A program made the translations under genes and the position numbers. A stretch of 43,488 bases of DNA from Corallococcus carmarthensis (GTDB lineage: Bacteria; Myxococcota; Myxococcia; Myxococcales; Myxococcaceae), in assembly GCF_003611695.1 (NCBI RefSeq), contig NZ_RAWE01000069.1, positions 1-43,488 of the forward strand, read 5' to 3'. This document shows positions 1 through 9,346 of the stretch, piece after piece. Under the pieces are notes generated by a model. It saw nothing but the letters and a program-made list of their open reading frames with translations, searched no databases and was not told the origin of the DNA. Numbering within the stretch: position 1 is the stretch's first letter; every line of letters starts with the position of its first letter.

Positions 1-17
1 CGCCAGGGGAGGGCGAG

Positions 18-755
18 ATGCGGGGTTGGATGGTGGCGATGGCGGCGGCGGTGGCGCTGGTGGGGACGAACGCGGTGGCTTTCCCGGTGCAGGTGCCGGT
101 GGGTGCGCAGGGTGAAGCGCCGGACGTCGCGGCCCTGCGGGCGCAACTGGCGGAGAAGGACGCACAGCTCAAGGCGGCCCTGGCCCGCCTGCAGGTGTAC
201 GAGGACGAGGCGGACTTCCTCCGCGCGGAGCAGATGGGCGTGACCGAGGCCGTGCGCGCCTCCGGGCTCCCGGAGCGGCAGCAGCGCCGGCTGGCGGTCT
301 CCATCGTCCGCGAGGCGGAGCGCAACAACCTGGATCCGCTGCTGGTGGTGGCGTTGATCCGCTGCGAGTCGTCCTTCAACAACTACGCGGTGTCCGGGGT
401 GGGCGCCATGGGCCTCATGCAGGTGATGCCCGACACGGGCAAGTACCTGGCGGAGAAGTCCGGCTACAAGCTGGGCCGCCACACCAACCTCTTCGACTTC
501 GAAACGAACGTGAACCTGGGCACGGCCTACCTGGCGGACCTGATCAGCCGCTTCGGATCCGTGGAGGGCGCGCTCGTCGCCTACAACGCGGGCCCCGGGC
601 TGGCCAAGCGCATCCTGGCCAAGAAGGAGAACCGGGTGAAGTTCATGGCCGGCTATCCCGCCAAGGTCGTGAAGGAGTTCCGCAAGCTGAAGGCCCAGCA
701 GGAGCGCGCCATCAGCCTGCGTGCCGAGCAGACGACAACCGACCGCAAGGGTTGA
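18..755 (+). CDS. Secreted lytic transglycosylase (SLT domain)
   Basis: A 245-residue protein that probably cleaves peptidoglycan glycan strands in the periplasm. Residues 1-22 form a signal peptide (hydrophobic run ending near NAVAFP). Residues about 36-72 are a charged, coiled-coil-like stretch. The SLT (GH23) domain covers about 100-205, with the catalytic Glu at position 117 in RCESSFN, then GAMGLMQVMP (129-138) and AYNAGPG (188-194), all hallmark motifs of the family. A purine-rich AGGGGAGGG lies just before the ATG and supports this start. The basic C-terminal tail has no recognised domain. It is transcribed in the same direction as the next genes but is separated by 223 bp and a possible hairpin. 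Seen: motifs and signal peptide. Inferred: enzymatic activity. Confidence 0.9.
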   Translation: MRGWMVAMAAAVALVGTNAVAFPVQVPVGAQGEAPDVAALRAQLAEKDAQLKAALARLQVYEDEADFLRAEQMGVTEAVRASGLPERQQRRLAVSIVREAERNNLDPLLVVALIRCESSFNNYAVSGVGAMGLMQVMPDTGKYLAEKSGYKLGRHTNLFDFETNVNLGTAYLADLISRFGSVEGALVAYNAGPGLAKRILAKKENRVKFMAGYPAKVVKEFRKLKAQQERAISLRAEQTTTDRKG

Positions 756-837
756 CCGCTGCGTGACACGCGCTTCGCCCGGTCGCCAACACTCCGGCCG
801 AAGTTGCCTGCCTGCCACTGACCTGATCGCCCGTGAA

Positions 838-866
838 GGTGCACTGTTCGGCTCCGGCTGTGCACC
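838..866 (+). terminator. Possible hairpin after transglycosylase gene
   Basis: GGTGCAC (838-844) and GTGCACC (860-866) form a perfect 7-bp stem around a 15-nt loop, about 80 bp after the stop codon. There is no T-tract, so it may be a weak or Rho-assisted terminator, or a chance dyad. I saw nothing else in 756-978. Confidence 0.3.
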
Positions 867-978
867 CCCACGAAACGCGTGGGATCCCCCCGGGCCCTCC
901 GTGGCCCGGAACGTGCCTCAGCCGCCAATCACCATCGCGGGCGGCACACACGTGCACACCTCAGCGGGAGCGCGGATC

Positions 979-1305
979 ATGACGGGGCTTCAGATTCATC
1001 GGGAGGAGGAGGCGGCGGGTCGGATCACGCTGCGCCTGGAAGGAACGCTGGACGGCCGTACGGCCCAGGAGCTGCGCAACTCGCTCCAGGCGCTGGGCCA
1101 GAGCGAGGTCGTCCTGGACTTCGCGCACCTGCGTGAGTTCAAGGACAGCGCGGTGGGCGTGCTGACCCACGGCATGAAGGAGGGCGCCGTGCAGCTGCGC
1201 GGGCTGGCCACGCACCACGAGCGGATGTTCCGCTACTTCGGCGTGCTGTCCTCGCCGGCGACGCACCGGGCGTACTACACGCCCGAGGACATCCTGTCCG
1301 CCTGA
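979..1305 (+). CDS. STAS-domain protein
   Basis: A 108-residue single-domain protein. The pattern of an N-terminal strand (ITLRLEGTLDG), an alpha-helix (AQELRNSLQAL) and a central strand (EVVLDFAHLREFKDSAVG) fits the STAS fold of anti-sigma-factor antagonists. Such proteins switch partners through protein contacts, often controlled by phosphorylation of a Ser or Thr at the loop after the central strand; here that loop reads FKDSAVG, so the Ser could be the site. The frame is open upstream to 721, but the ATG at 979 fits the domain start and is preceded by GGAG. No anti-sigma kinase or phosphatase lies beside it, so its partner is unknown. The fold call is good; the role is inferred. Confidence 0.75.
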   Translation: MTGLQIHREEEAAGRITLRLEGTLDGRTAQELRNSLQALGQSEVVLDFAHLREFKDSAVGVLTHGMKEGAVQLRGLATHHERMFRYFGVLSSPATHRAYYTPEDILSA

Positions 1306-1447
1306 GTCACGGGTGGAAGGCCCTCCGGGCCGTGTGCATCCCCGGAAAGCGTCCGCGCCTCCAAGGCAGGCGGGCATCCGGCGTGGACCACGGGCGGCCT
1401 GGAGGGGTGCCGGTTGGCGCTCGCCTGGGCTAGAGTCCGCGCCCAGG

Positions 1448-2428
1448 ATGACCCAGCCCGCTCGCGTCCTCGGTCCAGTTCCCTCCCCTGCTACCGCGCG
1501 TGCGGTGATGGAGCGGCTCGCCGCCCAGCTTGGCCGCGCCGTTCAGGGCAAGCCCGAGGAGGTCCGGCGCGTCGTCACCTGCGTGGTGGCCGGCGGACAC
1601 CTGCTCCTGGAGGACATGCCGGGGGTGGGCAAGACGACGCTGGCGGAAGCCCTGGCCCGCGCGTGCGCCCTGTCCTTCGCCCGCATCCAGTTCACCGCGG
1701 ACCTGCTGCCGGCGGACATCCTGGGCGCGCAGGTGTTCCACGCGCAGACGGCCACCTTCTCCTTCCGGCCCGGGCCGCTGTTCCGGCAGCTGGTGCTGGC
1801 GGACGAGCTCAACCGCGCGCCCCCGCGCACCCAGTCCGCCCTCCTGGAGGGCATGGCCCAGGGCCAGGTGTCGCTGGACGGGCAGACGCATCCGTTGCCC
1901 TCCCCGTTCACCGTGGTGGCCACCCAGAACCCGGTGGACTTCTCCGGCACCTATCCGCTGCCGGACTCGCAGCTGGACCGCTTCCTCGTGCGGCTGTCGC
2001 TGGGCCACCCGGCTCCGGACGTGGAGGCACGGCTGCTCACCACGCGCGGCGCGGCGTCCCCGCTGCCTTCGGTGGAGGCGGTGACGGGGCCGGAGGAGCT
2101 CGCGTCGCTGCGCGACTTCGTCCAGGACGTGAAGCTGGACGCGGCGGTGGCGGACTACGTGGTGCGGCTGGCGAGGGCCACGCGCGAGCACGGTGACCTG
2201 GAGCGCGGCGCGTCCACGCGCGCGGTGCTGGCGCTGGGCTCCGCGGCCCGGGCCCAGGCCCTCTGGGAGGGGCGCGACTTCGTCACCCCTGGCGACGTGC
2301 GCGCGATGCTGGTGCCCTGCTGGGCGCACCGCGTGCTGCTCAGGAGCGCCGTGCAGGGCGTGTCCGCGCGGGACGAGGCGGCGCACCTGGTGGAGGAGAT
2401 TGCCCGCAAGGTGGCGGCGCCCCGGTGA
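1448..2428 (+). CDS. MoxR-family AAA+ ATPase
   Basis: About 326 residues from the ATG at 1448. The frame is open further upstream, but that part is low-complexity and lacks family features. Walker A is GVGKTTLA (about 59-66), Walker B LVLADE (115-120), then NRAPPRTQSALLEGM and a sensor-1-like ATQNP (158-162), all typical of MoxR. These ATPases act as chaperones that mature or regulate partner complexes, commonly encoded next to DUF58 and transglutaminase proteins. That is exactly the arrangement here: the stop codon overlaps the GTG start of the next gene (GTGA at 2425-2428), implying translational coupling. The specific client is unknown. Confidence 0.92.
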   Translation: MTQPARVLGPVPSPATARAVMERLAAQLGRAVQGKPEEVRRVVTCVVAGGHLLLEDMPGVGKTTLAEALARACALSFARIQFTADLLPADILGAQVFHAQTATFSFRPGPLFRQLVLADELNRAPPRTQSALLEGMAQGQVSLDGQTHPLPSPFTVVATQNPVDFSGTYPLPDSQLDRFLVRLSLGHPAPDVEARLLTTRGAASPLPSVEAVTGPEELASLRDFVQDVKLDAAVADYVVRLARATREHGDLERGASTRAVLALGSAARAQALWEGRDFVTPGDVRAMLVPCWAHRVLLRSAVQGVSARDEAAHLVEEIARKVAAPR

Positions 2429-3399
2429 AGGCCCCTGCCCGTCCGTCCTTCAAGGCGCGGCTGCGCGCCTTCTTCCGTCCGCCGCGCACGCTGTCGGTGA
2501 CGAAGACGGGCCGCACGTACCTGGTGGTGACGTTCGGCGTGGGACTGGGCGCGCTCAACACGGGCAACAACCTGCTCTACCTGCTGCTGGGCCTCCTGCT
2601 CAGCATGGTGGTGGTGTCCGGCGTGCTGTCGGAGCGCTGCCTGCGCGACCTGACGGTGCGCCGGGTGGGCGCGGACGCGGCCTTCGCGCGTGAGCCCTTC
2701 GCCTACCGCTGGGCCGTGTCGCGCAAGGCGGGCCACGGCTTCGCGCTGACGCTCTCCGAGGACCTCTCCCCGCTCACCGGCACCGGGAAGCTGGGACACC
2801 TGCCCGCGGGCAAGGAGCACATCGTCCGGGCGGACCTGGCCGCGCCACACCGGGGCCCCGTGCGCCTGTCCGGCGTGCGCGTCACCACGACGTGGCCGCT
2901 GGGCCTGTTCGCCAAGACGCGCGTGTTCTCCCTGGAGGGGACGCTGCTCGTGTATCCGCGCCGGGGCTACGCCTGCAAGGAGCCGGGACCCGCGGAGCGG
3001 GGGCCTCAAGGAGAGGCGGGCAGCCCGCGCCACCTGGACGGCACCGGCGACATGGCGGGCCTGCGCGAGCTTGCCGTGAACGAGGACGCGCGCCGCATCC
3101 ACTGGCTGAAGAGCGCCGCGATGGGACGCCTGCTGAAGGTGGAGCGCGAGCGCGAGGAGCGCCGCATCTGGAAGCTCGCGCTGGAGACGGGCCTCACGGG
3201 CGACGCGCTGGAGCGCCGCTGCGAGGAGGTCGCCGCCCAGGCGCACCAGCTCCTGGACGCGGGGAACGAGGTCGGCCTCCAGTTGCCGGAGCGCACGCTG
3301 CGTCCGGCGGCGGGGGCTTCGCAGGAGCGGCGCATCCTCCAGGCGCTCGCGTGGGTGGGCTACGAGGACGCGGACGCGGACTCGCGGGAGGCCGCGTGA
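2425..3399 (+). CDS. DUF58 domain membrane protein
   Basis: A 324-residue protein starting at a GTG that overlaps the stop of the MoxR gene. Residues about 31-68 hold two closely spaced hydrophobic segments around GALNTGNNLLYLLLG, the usual DUF58 N-terminal membrane hairpin. The soluble part contains WPLGLF and the family core at about 206-240 (GTGD, then NEDARRIHWLKSAAMGRL), which matches the conserved DUF58 motif. The fold of this family resembles von Willebrand A domains, and the genes are almost always beside MoxR ATPases. Its own stop overlaps the GTG of the transglutaminase gene (3396-3399). Function in the cell is unknown; an envelope role is suggested by both neighbours. Confidence 0.9.
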   Translation: MKAPARPSFKARLRAFFRPPRTLSVTKTGRTYLVVTFGVGLGALNTGNNLLYLLLGLLLSMVVVSGVLSERCLRDLTVRRVGADAAFAREPFAYRWAVSRKAGHGFALTLSEDLSPLTGTGKLGHLPAGKEHIVRADLAAPHRGPVRLSGVRVTTTWPLGLFAKTRVFSLEGTLLVYPRRGYACKEPGPAERGPQGEAGSPRHLDGTGDMAGLRELAVNEDARRIHWLKSAAMGRLLKVEREREERRIWKLALETGLTGDALERRCEEVAAQAHQLLDAGNEVGLQLPERTLRPAAGASQERRILQALAWVGYEDADADSREAA

Positions 3400-5465
3400 A
3401 GCGCCCCTTGCGGCTGAGGCTCACCCTGCGCGACCTGGCGGCGGGCTCCGCCTTCGGCGCGATGGCCGTGTCCGGGCAGCTTCCCCTGTGGGCGCTGGGC
3501 GTCTTCTTCGGGGCGCTGGTGCTGGCGCTGTGCGACGTGCGGCTCGTCGCGCGCCACGCGCGCCTGTCCGCGTCCGCGCTGCTGATCGCCGCGGTGCTCC
3601 TGGGCCTCCAGCTGACGTCCGGCGCGATGAACGCGGTGGTGGCCGCGTGCTCCTTCGCGGGCCTCATCGCCGCGCAGCGGATGCTGTCCGCGCCGGACGC
3701 CGCGGCGGAGGGGCAGACGCACCTGACGGGCCTGTTGATGGTGGCCGGCGGCGCGGCGCTGTCGGGCGACATGACGTACGCCATGTGCCTCATCGCCTTC
3801 GGGGTGCTGGCCAGCCTGTCCCTGGCGCTGGGCGTGGTGGAGGCGGCGGTGCCGGACGGCGAGCCCGTGCCGGTGCGCGCGGTGATGCGTCCGCTGTCCG
3901 CGGGACTGGCCTTCGCGGTGGCCGGCGCGATGGCCTTCTTCATCCTCTTCCCGCGTCTCAACTGGGCCATGGTGGGTCCGCGCTCGGCGCCGGGCCTGGG
4001 CGCGGTGAGCGCCGCGGGCTACTCCAACACCGTGCGGCTGGGCGGCGCCGGCACCATCAAGGGCAACCCGCGCGTGGTGCTGCGCGCCACGCTCACGCCG
4101 GATCCGGACCGCGACGCGCTGGACGCCTACTGGGTGGGCCGCACCTACGACACCTTCGACGGCATGGAGTGGACGAACGTCGTCGGCGCGCGGCAGACCG
4201 AGCGGCAGATCACCCTGCGCCCCGCCAGCGACACGCTCCTGCACCAGCGCATCGAGCTGCTGCCCGCGTACGGCGCCCGCACGTTGATTGCCCTGGAGAC
4301 CCCCTCGCGGCTGGGCAACGCCATGGCCCACACGCCCACCGGCACCCGGAGCAGCCCCGTGCAGCTCCAGGGCGGAGGCGAGGTGCGCTTCACCGTCACC
4401 GCGCCCTCGTACACCTACGAGGCCTACAGCCTGCCTCCGGATACGAAGGCGGGGCTGGCCGCCGGCCTGGTCCAGGCGGAGCGCGACCAGCTCCTGGCGG
4501 TGCCCGAGCACCTGGACCCCCGCGTGAGCCAGCTCGCGGCGCGGGTGCTCCAGGGAGAGAAGGAGCCGCTGGCCGCGGCGCGCAAGCTCGCCGCCTTCCT
4601 GCAGAAGGACTACGCGTACACGCTGGAGCAGGAAGGCACCCCGGAGGATCCGCTGTCGGACTTCCTCTTCGTGCACAAGGGGGGACACTGCGAGCACTTC
4701 GCCACCGCGCTCACGCTGATGCTGCGCACGCAGGGTATCGCCGCGCGGCTCGCCACGGGCTTCTATGGCGGCACCCGCGTGGACGGCGGCTACCTGGTGC
4801 GTGCCGGTGACGCGCATGCCTGGACACACGTGCTCGTGCCAGGGCGGGGCTTCGTCACGGTGGACGCGACGCCTCCGTCGAACCGCACGAGCCAGGGCTC
4901 CGTGCTGCTGGAGAAACTGCTCGCCTTCTATGAGGCGGTGGAGGCGCGCTGGCGCAACTCCGTCGTCGACTACTCCTTCCGCGACCAGTTCGAACTGGCG
5001 AGCGCCCTGGTCCGCCCGCCACGCCGCCCGCGCGGCGCCACCGAGAACGAAACGCCCAGCCGCCTGCCTCCGGCGCGCGCGTGGGTGACGGCCGCCGTCG
5101 TGGCCTTCGGCGTCTGGCGCGCGGGCCGTTTCGTCTCCCGCTGGACGCGCCGTGCTCCCGCGCTGGAGGCCACGCGCTTCCTCGACCGGGTGGACGCGCT
5201 GCTCCAGCGCGCGCACGTGCCGCGCTTCGAACACGAGTCGCTGGAGGACCTGACCACGCGCCTGGCGCGCGAAGGCCACCCGCTGGCGCTGGCGCTGACG
5301 CCCCTCACCCGCCGCTACCTGGAAGCCCGCTTCGGCGGACGCGTCCTGCGCGAGGGAGAGGCCGAGCACCTGCTCGCCACCTTGCGCCGCGCGCTGGACG
5401 CGGAAGCCGCCCGCCGCGCCGTGAAGACGGCCGGACAGGCGGGCCCTACCGCCCGCGCATCCTGA
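3396..5465 (+). CDS. TgpA-type membrane transglutaminase
   Basis: A 689-residue protein from the GTG at 3396, overlapping the previous stop. The N-terminal third (about 12-190) carries several hydrophobic segments ending at FILFPRLNW, as in DUF3488/TgpA proteins. A periplasmic region follows with the transglutaminase-like core. The probable catalytic triad is Cys432 (GGHCEHFA), His474 (DAHAW) and Asp490 (VDATPP). A final membrane segment near 565-580 (AAVVAFGVW) precedes a cytoplasmic C-terminal domain resembling DUF4129. In Pseudomonas the related TgpA is an essential inner-membrane transglutaminase; the substrate here is unknown. The GTG start is favoured by the overlap and by the basic N-terminus before the first helix. 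The open frame upstream is a shadow of the DUF58 gene. Confidence 0.9.
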   Translation: MKRPLRLRLTLRDLAAGSAFGAMAVSGQLPLWALGVFFGALVLALCDVRLVARHARLSASALLIAAVLLGLQLTSGAMNAVVAACSFAGLIAAQRMLSAPDAAAEGQTHLTGLLMVAGGAALSGDMTYAMCLIAFGVLASLSLALGVVEAAVPDGEPVPVRAVMRPLSAGLAFAVAGAMAFFILFPRLNWAMVGPRSAPGLGAVSAAGYSNTVRLGGAGTIKGNPRVVLRATLTPDPDRDALDAYWVGRTYDTFDGMEWTNVVGARQTERQITLRPASDTLLHQRIELLPAYGARTLIALETPSRLGNAMAHTPTGTRSSPVQLQGGGEVRFTVTAPSYTYEAYSLPPDTKAGLAAGLVQAERDQLLAVPEHLDPRVSQLAARVLQGEKEPLAAARKLAAFLQKDYAYTLEQEGTPEDPLSDFLFVHKGGHCEHFATALTLMLRTQGIAARLATGFYGGTRVDGGYLVRAGDAHAWTHVLVPGRGFVTVDATPPSNRTSQGSVLLEKLLAFYEAVEARWRNSVVDYSFRDQFELASALVRPPRRPRGATENETPSRLPPARAWVTAAVVAFGVWRAGRFVSRWTRRAPALEATRFLDRVDALLQRAHVPRFEHESLEDLTTRLAREGHPLALALTPLTRRYLEARFGGRVLREGEAEHLLATLRRALDAEAARRAVKTAGQAGPTARAS

Positions 5466-5542
5466 GCGGAAGAGAAGTGCCCTCCGGACGGAAGCTGGCT
5501 TCCTTCGCCGGTCGCCCGCCCTCCCCAGGAACGCCCAGCCGA

Positions 5543-5562
5543 GGTGGAGAAATGTCTCCACC
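5543..5562 (+). terminator. Hairpin after MoxR-DUF58-transglutaminase operon
   Basis: GGTGGAGA (5543-5550), loop AATG, then TCTCCACC (5555-5562): a perfect 8-bp stem with a 4-nt loop, 77 bp after the operon's last stop. There is no T-tract downstream, so termination is likely but unproven. The rest of the 420-bp gap 5466-5885 holds the regulatory elements listed next. Confidence 0.5.
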
Positions 5563-5691
5563 GCCGCCCTGCGTCGCCATTAAGCGTTTCAGCGAACCTC
5601 CATTCGCGAGCGTCATGGCGACGCGCGCCCGAGGGCCGTGAGACGTGCGCTTTCTCTCCTCGTAGACCCCCGGATTTCCTCTCGGCCACGG

Positions 5692-5710
5692 GTAACGGTT
5701 ACAGACCGTT
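5692..5710. promoter_or_regulatory. Overlapping dyads upstream of sigma gene
   Basis: GTAACGGTTAC (5692-5702) is a perfect palindrome about a central G. It overlaps a second inverted repeat, AACGGT-N5-ACCGTT (5694-5710). The block lies roughly 100 bp upstream of the predicted start point of the sigma-54-like promoter, the usual position for an enhancer-binding activator site. The protein that binds is unknown. Confidence 0.45.
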
Positions 5711-5775
5711 CCCAGGAGGCGCCGCCCTGCGTCTTCCAACCCCTTGGAGACACACGCGAATACATCCAACCCCGG

Positions 5776-5792
5776 TTGGCATCCCGGTTGCT
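5776..5792 (+). promoter_or_regulatory. Sigma-54-type (-24/-12) promoter of rpoH-like gene
   Basis: TTGGCATCCCGGTTGCT keeps the invariant GG (5778-5779) and GC (5790-5791) separated by exactly 10 nt and resembles the consensus TGGCAC-N5-TTGCA closely. Transcription would begin near 5803, about 83 nt before the ATG of the RpoH-family gene. Sigma-54 promoters need an enhancer-binding ATPase; myxobacteria have many. Seen: spacing and core. Inferred: activity. Confidence 0.6.
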
Positions 5793-5885
5793 CAGGGCAG
5801 ACACGTCAAGTTGTAGGACTTGAACCCAGAGCACCTTTCAAGCGCCTCCGCCGCGGCAGGAGGCCCGATTTGGAGAATCCATCCC

Positions 5886-6773
<888 letters not shown>

Positions 6774-6830
6774 GGGCTGTTTTCGCGCCCCGGCGGAGAC
6801 CCTGCTACAACAGGCCCCCTGATTTCCTGT

Positions 6831-6846
6831 CAGGAGTGCCTGCTTG
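6831..6846 (+). promoter_or_regulatory. Shine-Dalgarno deciding a TTG start
   Basis: AGGAG at 6831-6835 is followed by 8 nt and a TTG at 6844. No ATG or GTG with a comparable ribosome site lies nearby before the first membrane segment, so TTG is the likely start of the transporter. Confidence 0.65.
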
Positions 6847-9297
6847 TCCCACGGTTCCCCGCCGGTCGTCGATGATCGCGTCCCTCTCGCGGAGGCGCAT
6901 GGTGCCGCCCCGCACAAACCCTATGTCTCGCCGGCCCAGTCGCCCGCGGAGCTGACGATCCGCGGCCTGGTGCTCGGGTCGGTGCTGGGCATCGTGTTCG
7001 CGGCGTCGTCCGTGTACCTGGCCATCAAGGTCGGCCTCACGGTGTCCGCGTCCATCCCGGTGGCGGTGCTCTCCATCGCCATCTTCCGGGCCCTGGGGCG
7101 CTCCAGCATCCTGGAGAACACCATCGTCCAGACGACGGGCTCCGCGGGCGAGTCGCTCGCGTTCGGCGTGGCGGCGGCCCTGCCCGCGCTGCTCATCCTG
7201 GGCTACGACATCAGCCTCACGCACGCGTTCCTCACCGCCGCGCTGGGCGGCGTGCTGGGCGTGCTGATGATGATTCCGCTGCGCCAGGGCCTCATCGTCC
7301 AGGAGCACGGCAAGCTCACCTATCCAGAGGGCACCGCCAGCGCGGACGTGCTCATCGTCGGTGAGCAGGGCGGCACCAACGCGCGCACGGTCATCCTGGG
7401 TTTCATCATCGGCGGCGTCTACAAGTTCGCCTACTCCGGGATGAAGCTCTTCAAGGAGGCCATTGGCACGCCCATCAAGGGGCTCAAGGCCGCGACGCTC
7501 TCCACGGAGGTGTCCCCGGAGCTTTTGGGCGTGGGCTACATCATCGGGCCGCGCGTCGCGTCCATCACCTTCGCGGGCGGCGTGCTCAGCTACCTCATCC
7601 TCATCCCGATGGTGTCCTTCTTCGGCAGCGGCATGGACACGCCGCTGCTGGTGCACAACGGGATGCTCATCCGGGACATGTCGCCGGATCAGATCCGCAA
7701 CGCGTACGTGCTCTACATCGGCGCGGGCGCGGTGGCGACGGGCGGCCTCATCAGCCTCATCCGCTCGCTGCCCACCATCGTGGGCGCCTTCAAGCGCAGC
7801 GTGGAGACGCTGCGCCAGTCGCGCACGCAGGGGGCCCTGCCCACGGTGCTGCGCACGGACCAGGACCTGCCCATCACGGTGGTGCTGGTGGGCAGCGCGC
7901 TGCTCATCCTGGCCATCTGGCTGGCGCCGCCGCTGCACGTGAACTTCATCTCCGCCATCCTCATCGTCATCTTCGGCTTCTTCTTCGTGACGGTGAGCGC
8001 GCGCATCACCGGTGAGATTGGCAGCTCCTCCAACCCCATCTCCGGCATGGTGGTGGCCACGCTGCTCGTCACCTGCCTCGTGTACCTGCTGTTCGGCTGG
8101 ACGTCTTCGCCGGACCGCTTCATGGCGCTCACCACGGCGGCCATCGTGGGCATCGCGGCGTCCAACGGCGGCACCACCGCGCAGGACCTGAAGACGGCGT
8201 TCCTCGTGGGCGGTACGCCCAGGAAGCAGCAGATCGCCCTCTTCGTCGGCGTGCTCACCAGCGCGATGTTCATCGGCCTGGTGCTGGTGCTGCTCAACCA
8301 GGGCGCCACGGCGGTCATCCCGGAAGCGCACCCCGGCGTGCAGGTGACGGAGATGTCCACCGAAACGCGCACCCAGCACACGTACCGCTGGGCGGTGTCC
8401 CAGGACGCGCTCACCCAGCGCGGCATGACGCCCGCGCTGATCAAGCGCTCGCTGTGGGCGGAGCGCCTGGACATGGTGCCCGCGGACGGCGCGCTGGAGC
8501 TGCGCAGCTGGCGCCCCGTGCCCGCCACGGAGCTGTCCAACCTCACGCTGACGCCGGCCAACGGCCCGTCGCTGAAGCTGTCGGACGCGGGGCTCGTCAC
8601 CGCCGGTCCGGACCGCGTCTACAAGGAAGGCTTCGTGCGCGGCGCGGACACGCCCGTGCCCGCCGGCCGCTACCTCGTGGATGATCAGGGCAACATCCAG
8701 TACGTGGTGGACCCGGGCATCGGCGGCCGCATCAGCGAATACGAAGGCCAGACGCTCACCCGCTACTCCGCCCCCAAGGCGCAGCTGTTCGCGCTCATCA
8801 TCGACGGCATCCTCACGCAGCGGCTGCCGTGGGACCTGGTGCTGCTGGGCGTCTTCATCGCGCTGATGCTGGAGCTGTGCGGCGTGTCCTCGCTGCCCTT
8901 CGCCGTCGGCGTGTACCTGCCCATCAGCAGCAGCGCCCCCATCTTCGTGGGCGGCATGGTGCGCCACTTCGTGGACAAGCTGCGCGGCGGCAGCGCGGCG
9001 GAGTCCGAGTTCTCCCCCGGCACGCTGATGTCCTCCGGCTACATCGCGGGCGTGCTCATCGCGTTCCTCGAAATCGCCAGCGACGGCGCCTGGACGCGGG
9101 CCATCAACCTGCCCGCCCTCTTCGGGCACGAGAACGCGGTGGGCGCGTTCCTCAACGCCGTGGGCGAGAGCGAGCTGGCGCACCCGACGTGGTCCAACGT
9201 CTGGGGCCTGGCGTTCTTCGCCATCCTCACCGCGGTCCTCTTCCGCTCCGCCCTCAAGGGCCAGAGCGGCGCGGAAGCCCCGCCGCCGTCGCACTGA
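6844..9297 (+). CDS. OPT-family oligopeptide transporter
   Basis: An 817-residue polytopic membrane protein starting at TTG. After a soluble N-terminus, about 37-600 contains many hydrophobic segments, beginning with TIRGLVLGSVLGIVFAASSV and including the family-typical NTIVQTTGSAGES and LTYPEGTASADVL segments of OPT/YSL transporters. These carry peptides, metal chelates or similar small substrates by proton coupling. A non-membrane insert of about 150 residues (about 497-645, starting after HPGVQVTEM) interrupts the membrane part and contains Arg/Trp-rich stretches and a RYLVDDQGNIQYV-like segment. Similar inserts occur in some bacterial OPT proteins. The gene stands alone and ends at a hairpin. 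Substrate is unknown. Confidence 0.9.
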   Translation: MSHGSPPVVDDRVPLAEAHGAAPHKPYVSPAQSPAELTIRGLVLGSVLGIVFAASSVYLAIKVGLTVSASIPVAVLSIAIFRALGRSSILENTIVQTTGSAGESLAFGVAAALPALLILGYDISLTHAFLTAALGGVLGVLMMIPLRQGLIVQEHGKLTYPEGTASADVLIVGEQGGTNARTVILGFIIGGVYKFAYSGMKLFKEAIGTPIKGLKAATLSTEVSPELLGVGYIIGPRVASITFAGGVLSYLILIPMVSFFGSGMDTPLLVHNGMLIRDMSPDQIRNAYVLYIGAGAVATGGLISLIRSLPTIVGAFKRSVETLRQSRTQGALPTVLRTDQDLPITVVLVGSALLILAIWLAPPLHVNFISAILIVIFGFFFVTVSARITGEIGSSSNPISGMVVATLLVTCLVYLLFGWTSSPDRFMALTTAAIVGIAASNGGTTAQDLKTAFLVGGTPRKQQIALFVGVLTSAMFIGLVLVLLNQGATAVIPEAHPGVQVTEMSTETRTQHTYRWAVSQDALTQRGMTPALIKRSLWAERLDMVPADGALELRSWRPVPATELSNLTLTPANGPSLKLSDAGLVTAGPDRVYKEGFVRGADTPVPAGRYLVDDQGNIQYVVDPGIGGRISEYEGQTLTRYSAPKAQLFALIIDGILTQRLPWDLVLLGVFIALMLELCGVSSLPFAVGVYLPISSSAPIFVGGMVRHFVDKLRGGSAAESEFSPGTLMSSGYIAGVLIAFLEIASDGAWTRAINLPALFGHENAVGAFLNAVGESELAHPTWSNVWGLAFFAILTAVLFRSALKGQSGAEAPPPSH

Positions 9298-9311
9298 CGG
9301 CCGGCAAGCGC

Positions 9312-9340
9312 CCTCCCCGCTTCGTTCCCAGGCGGGGAGG
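9312..9340. terminator. Bidirectional hairpin between convergent genes
   Basis: CCTCCCCGC (9312-9320) pairs with GCGGGGAGG (9332-9340) across an 11-nt loop. It lies 14 bp after the transporter stop and 6 bp after the stop of the convergent lipoprotein gene, so it could end both transcripts. No strong T-tract is present. Confidence 0.6.
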
Positions 9341-9346
9341 CCTGAA

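Noticed and set aside
5466-5885. Small RNA or riboswitch in the gap before the sigma gene
   Set aside because: A hairpin and promoter-like elements explain the visible structure; no known riboswitch or heat-thermometer pattern was recognised.
6805-9294. 829-codon minus-strand frame opposite the OPT transporter
   Set aside because: Its composition (Arg/His/Asp/Gln-rich repeats) is that of an antisense shadow of a membrane protein gene.
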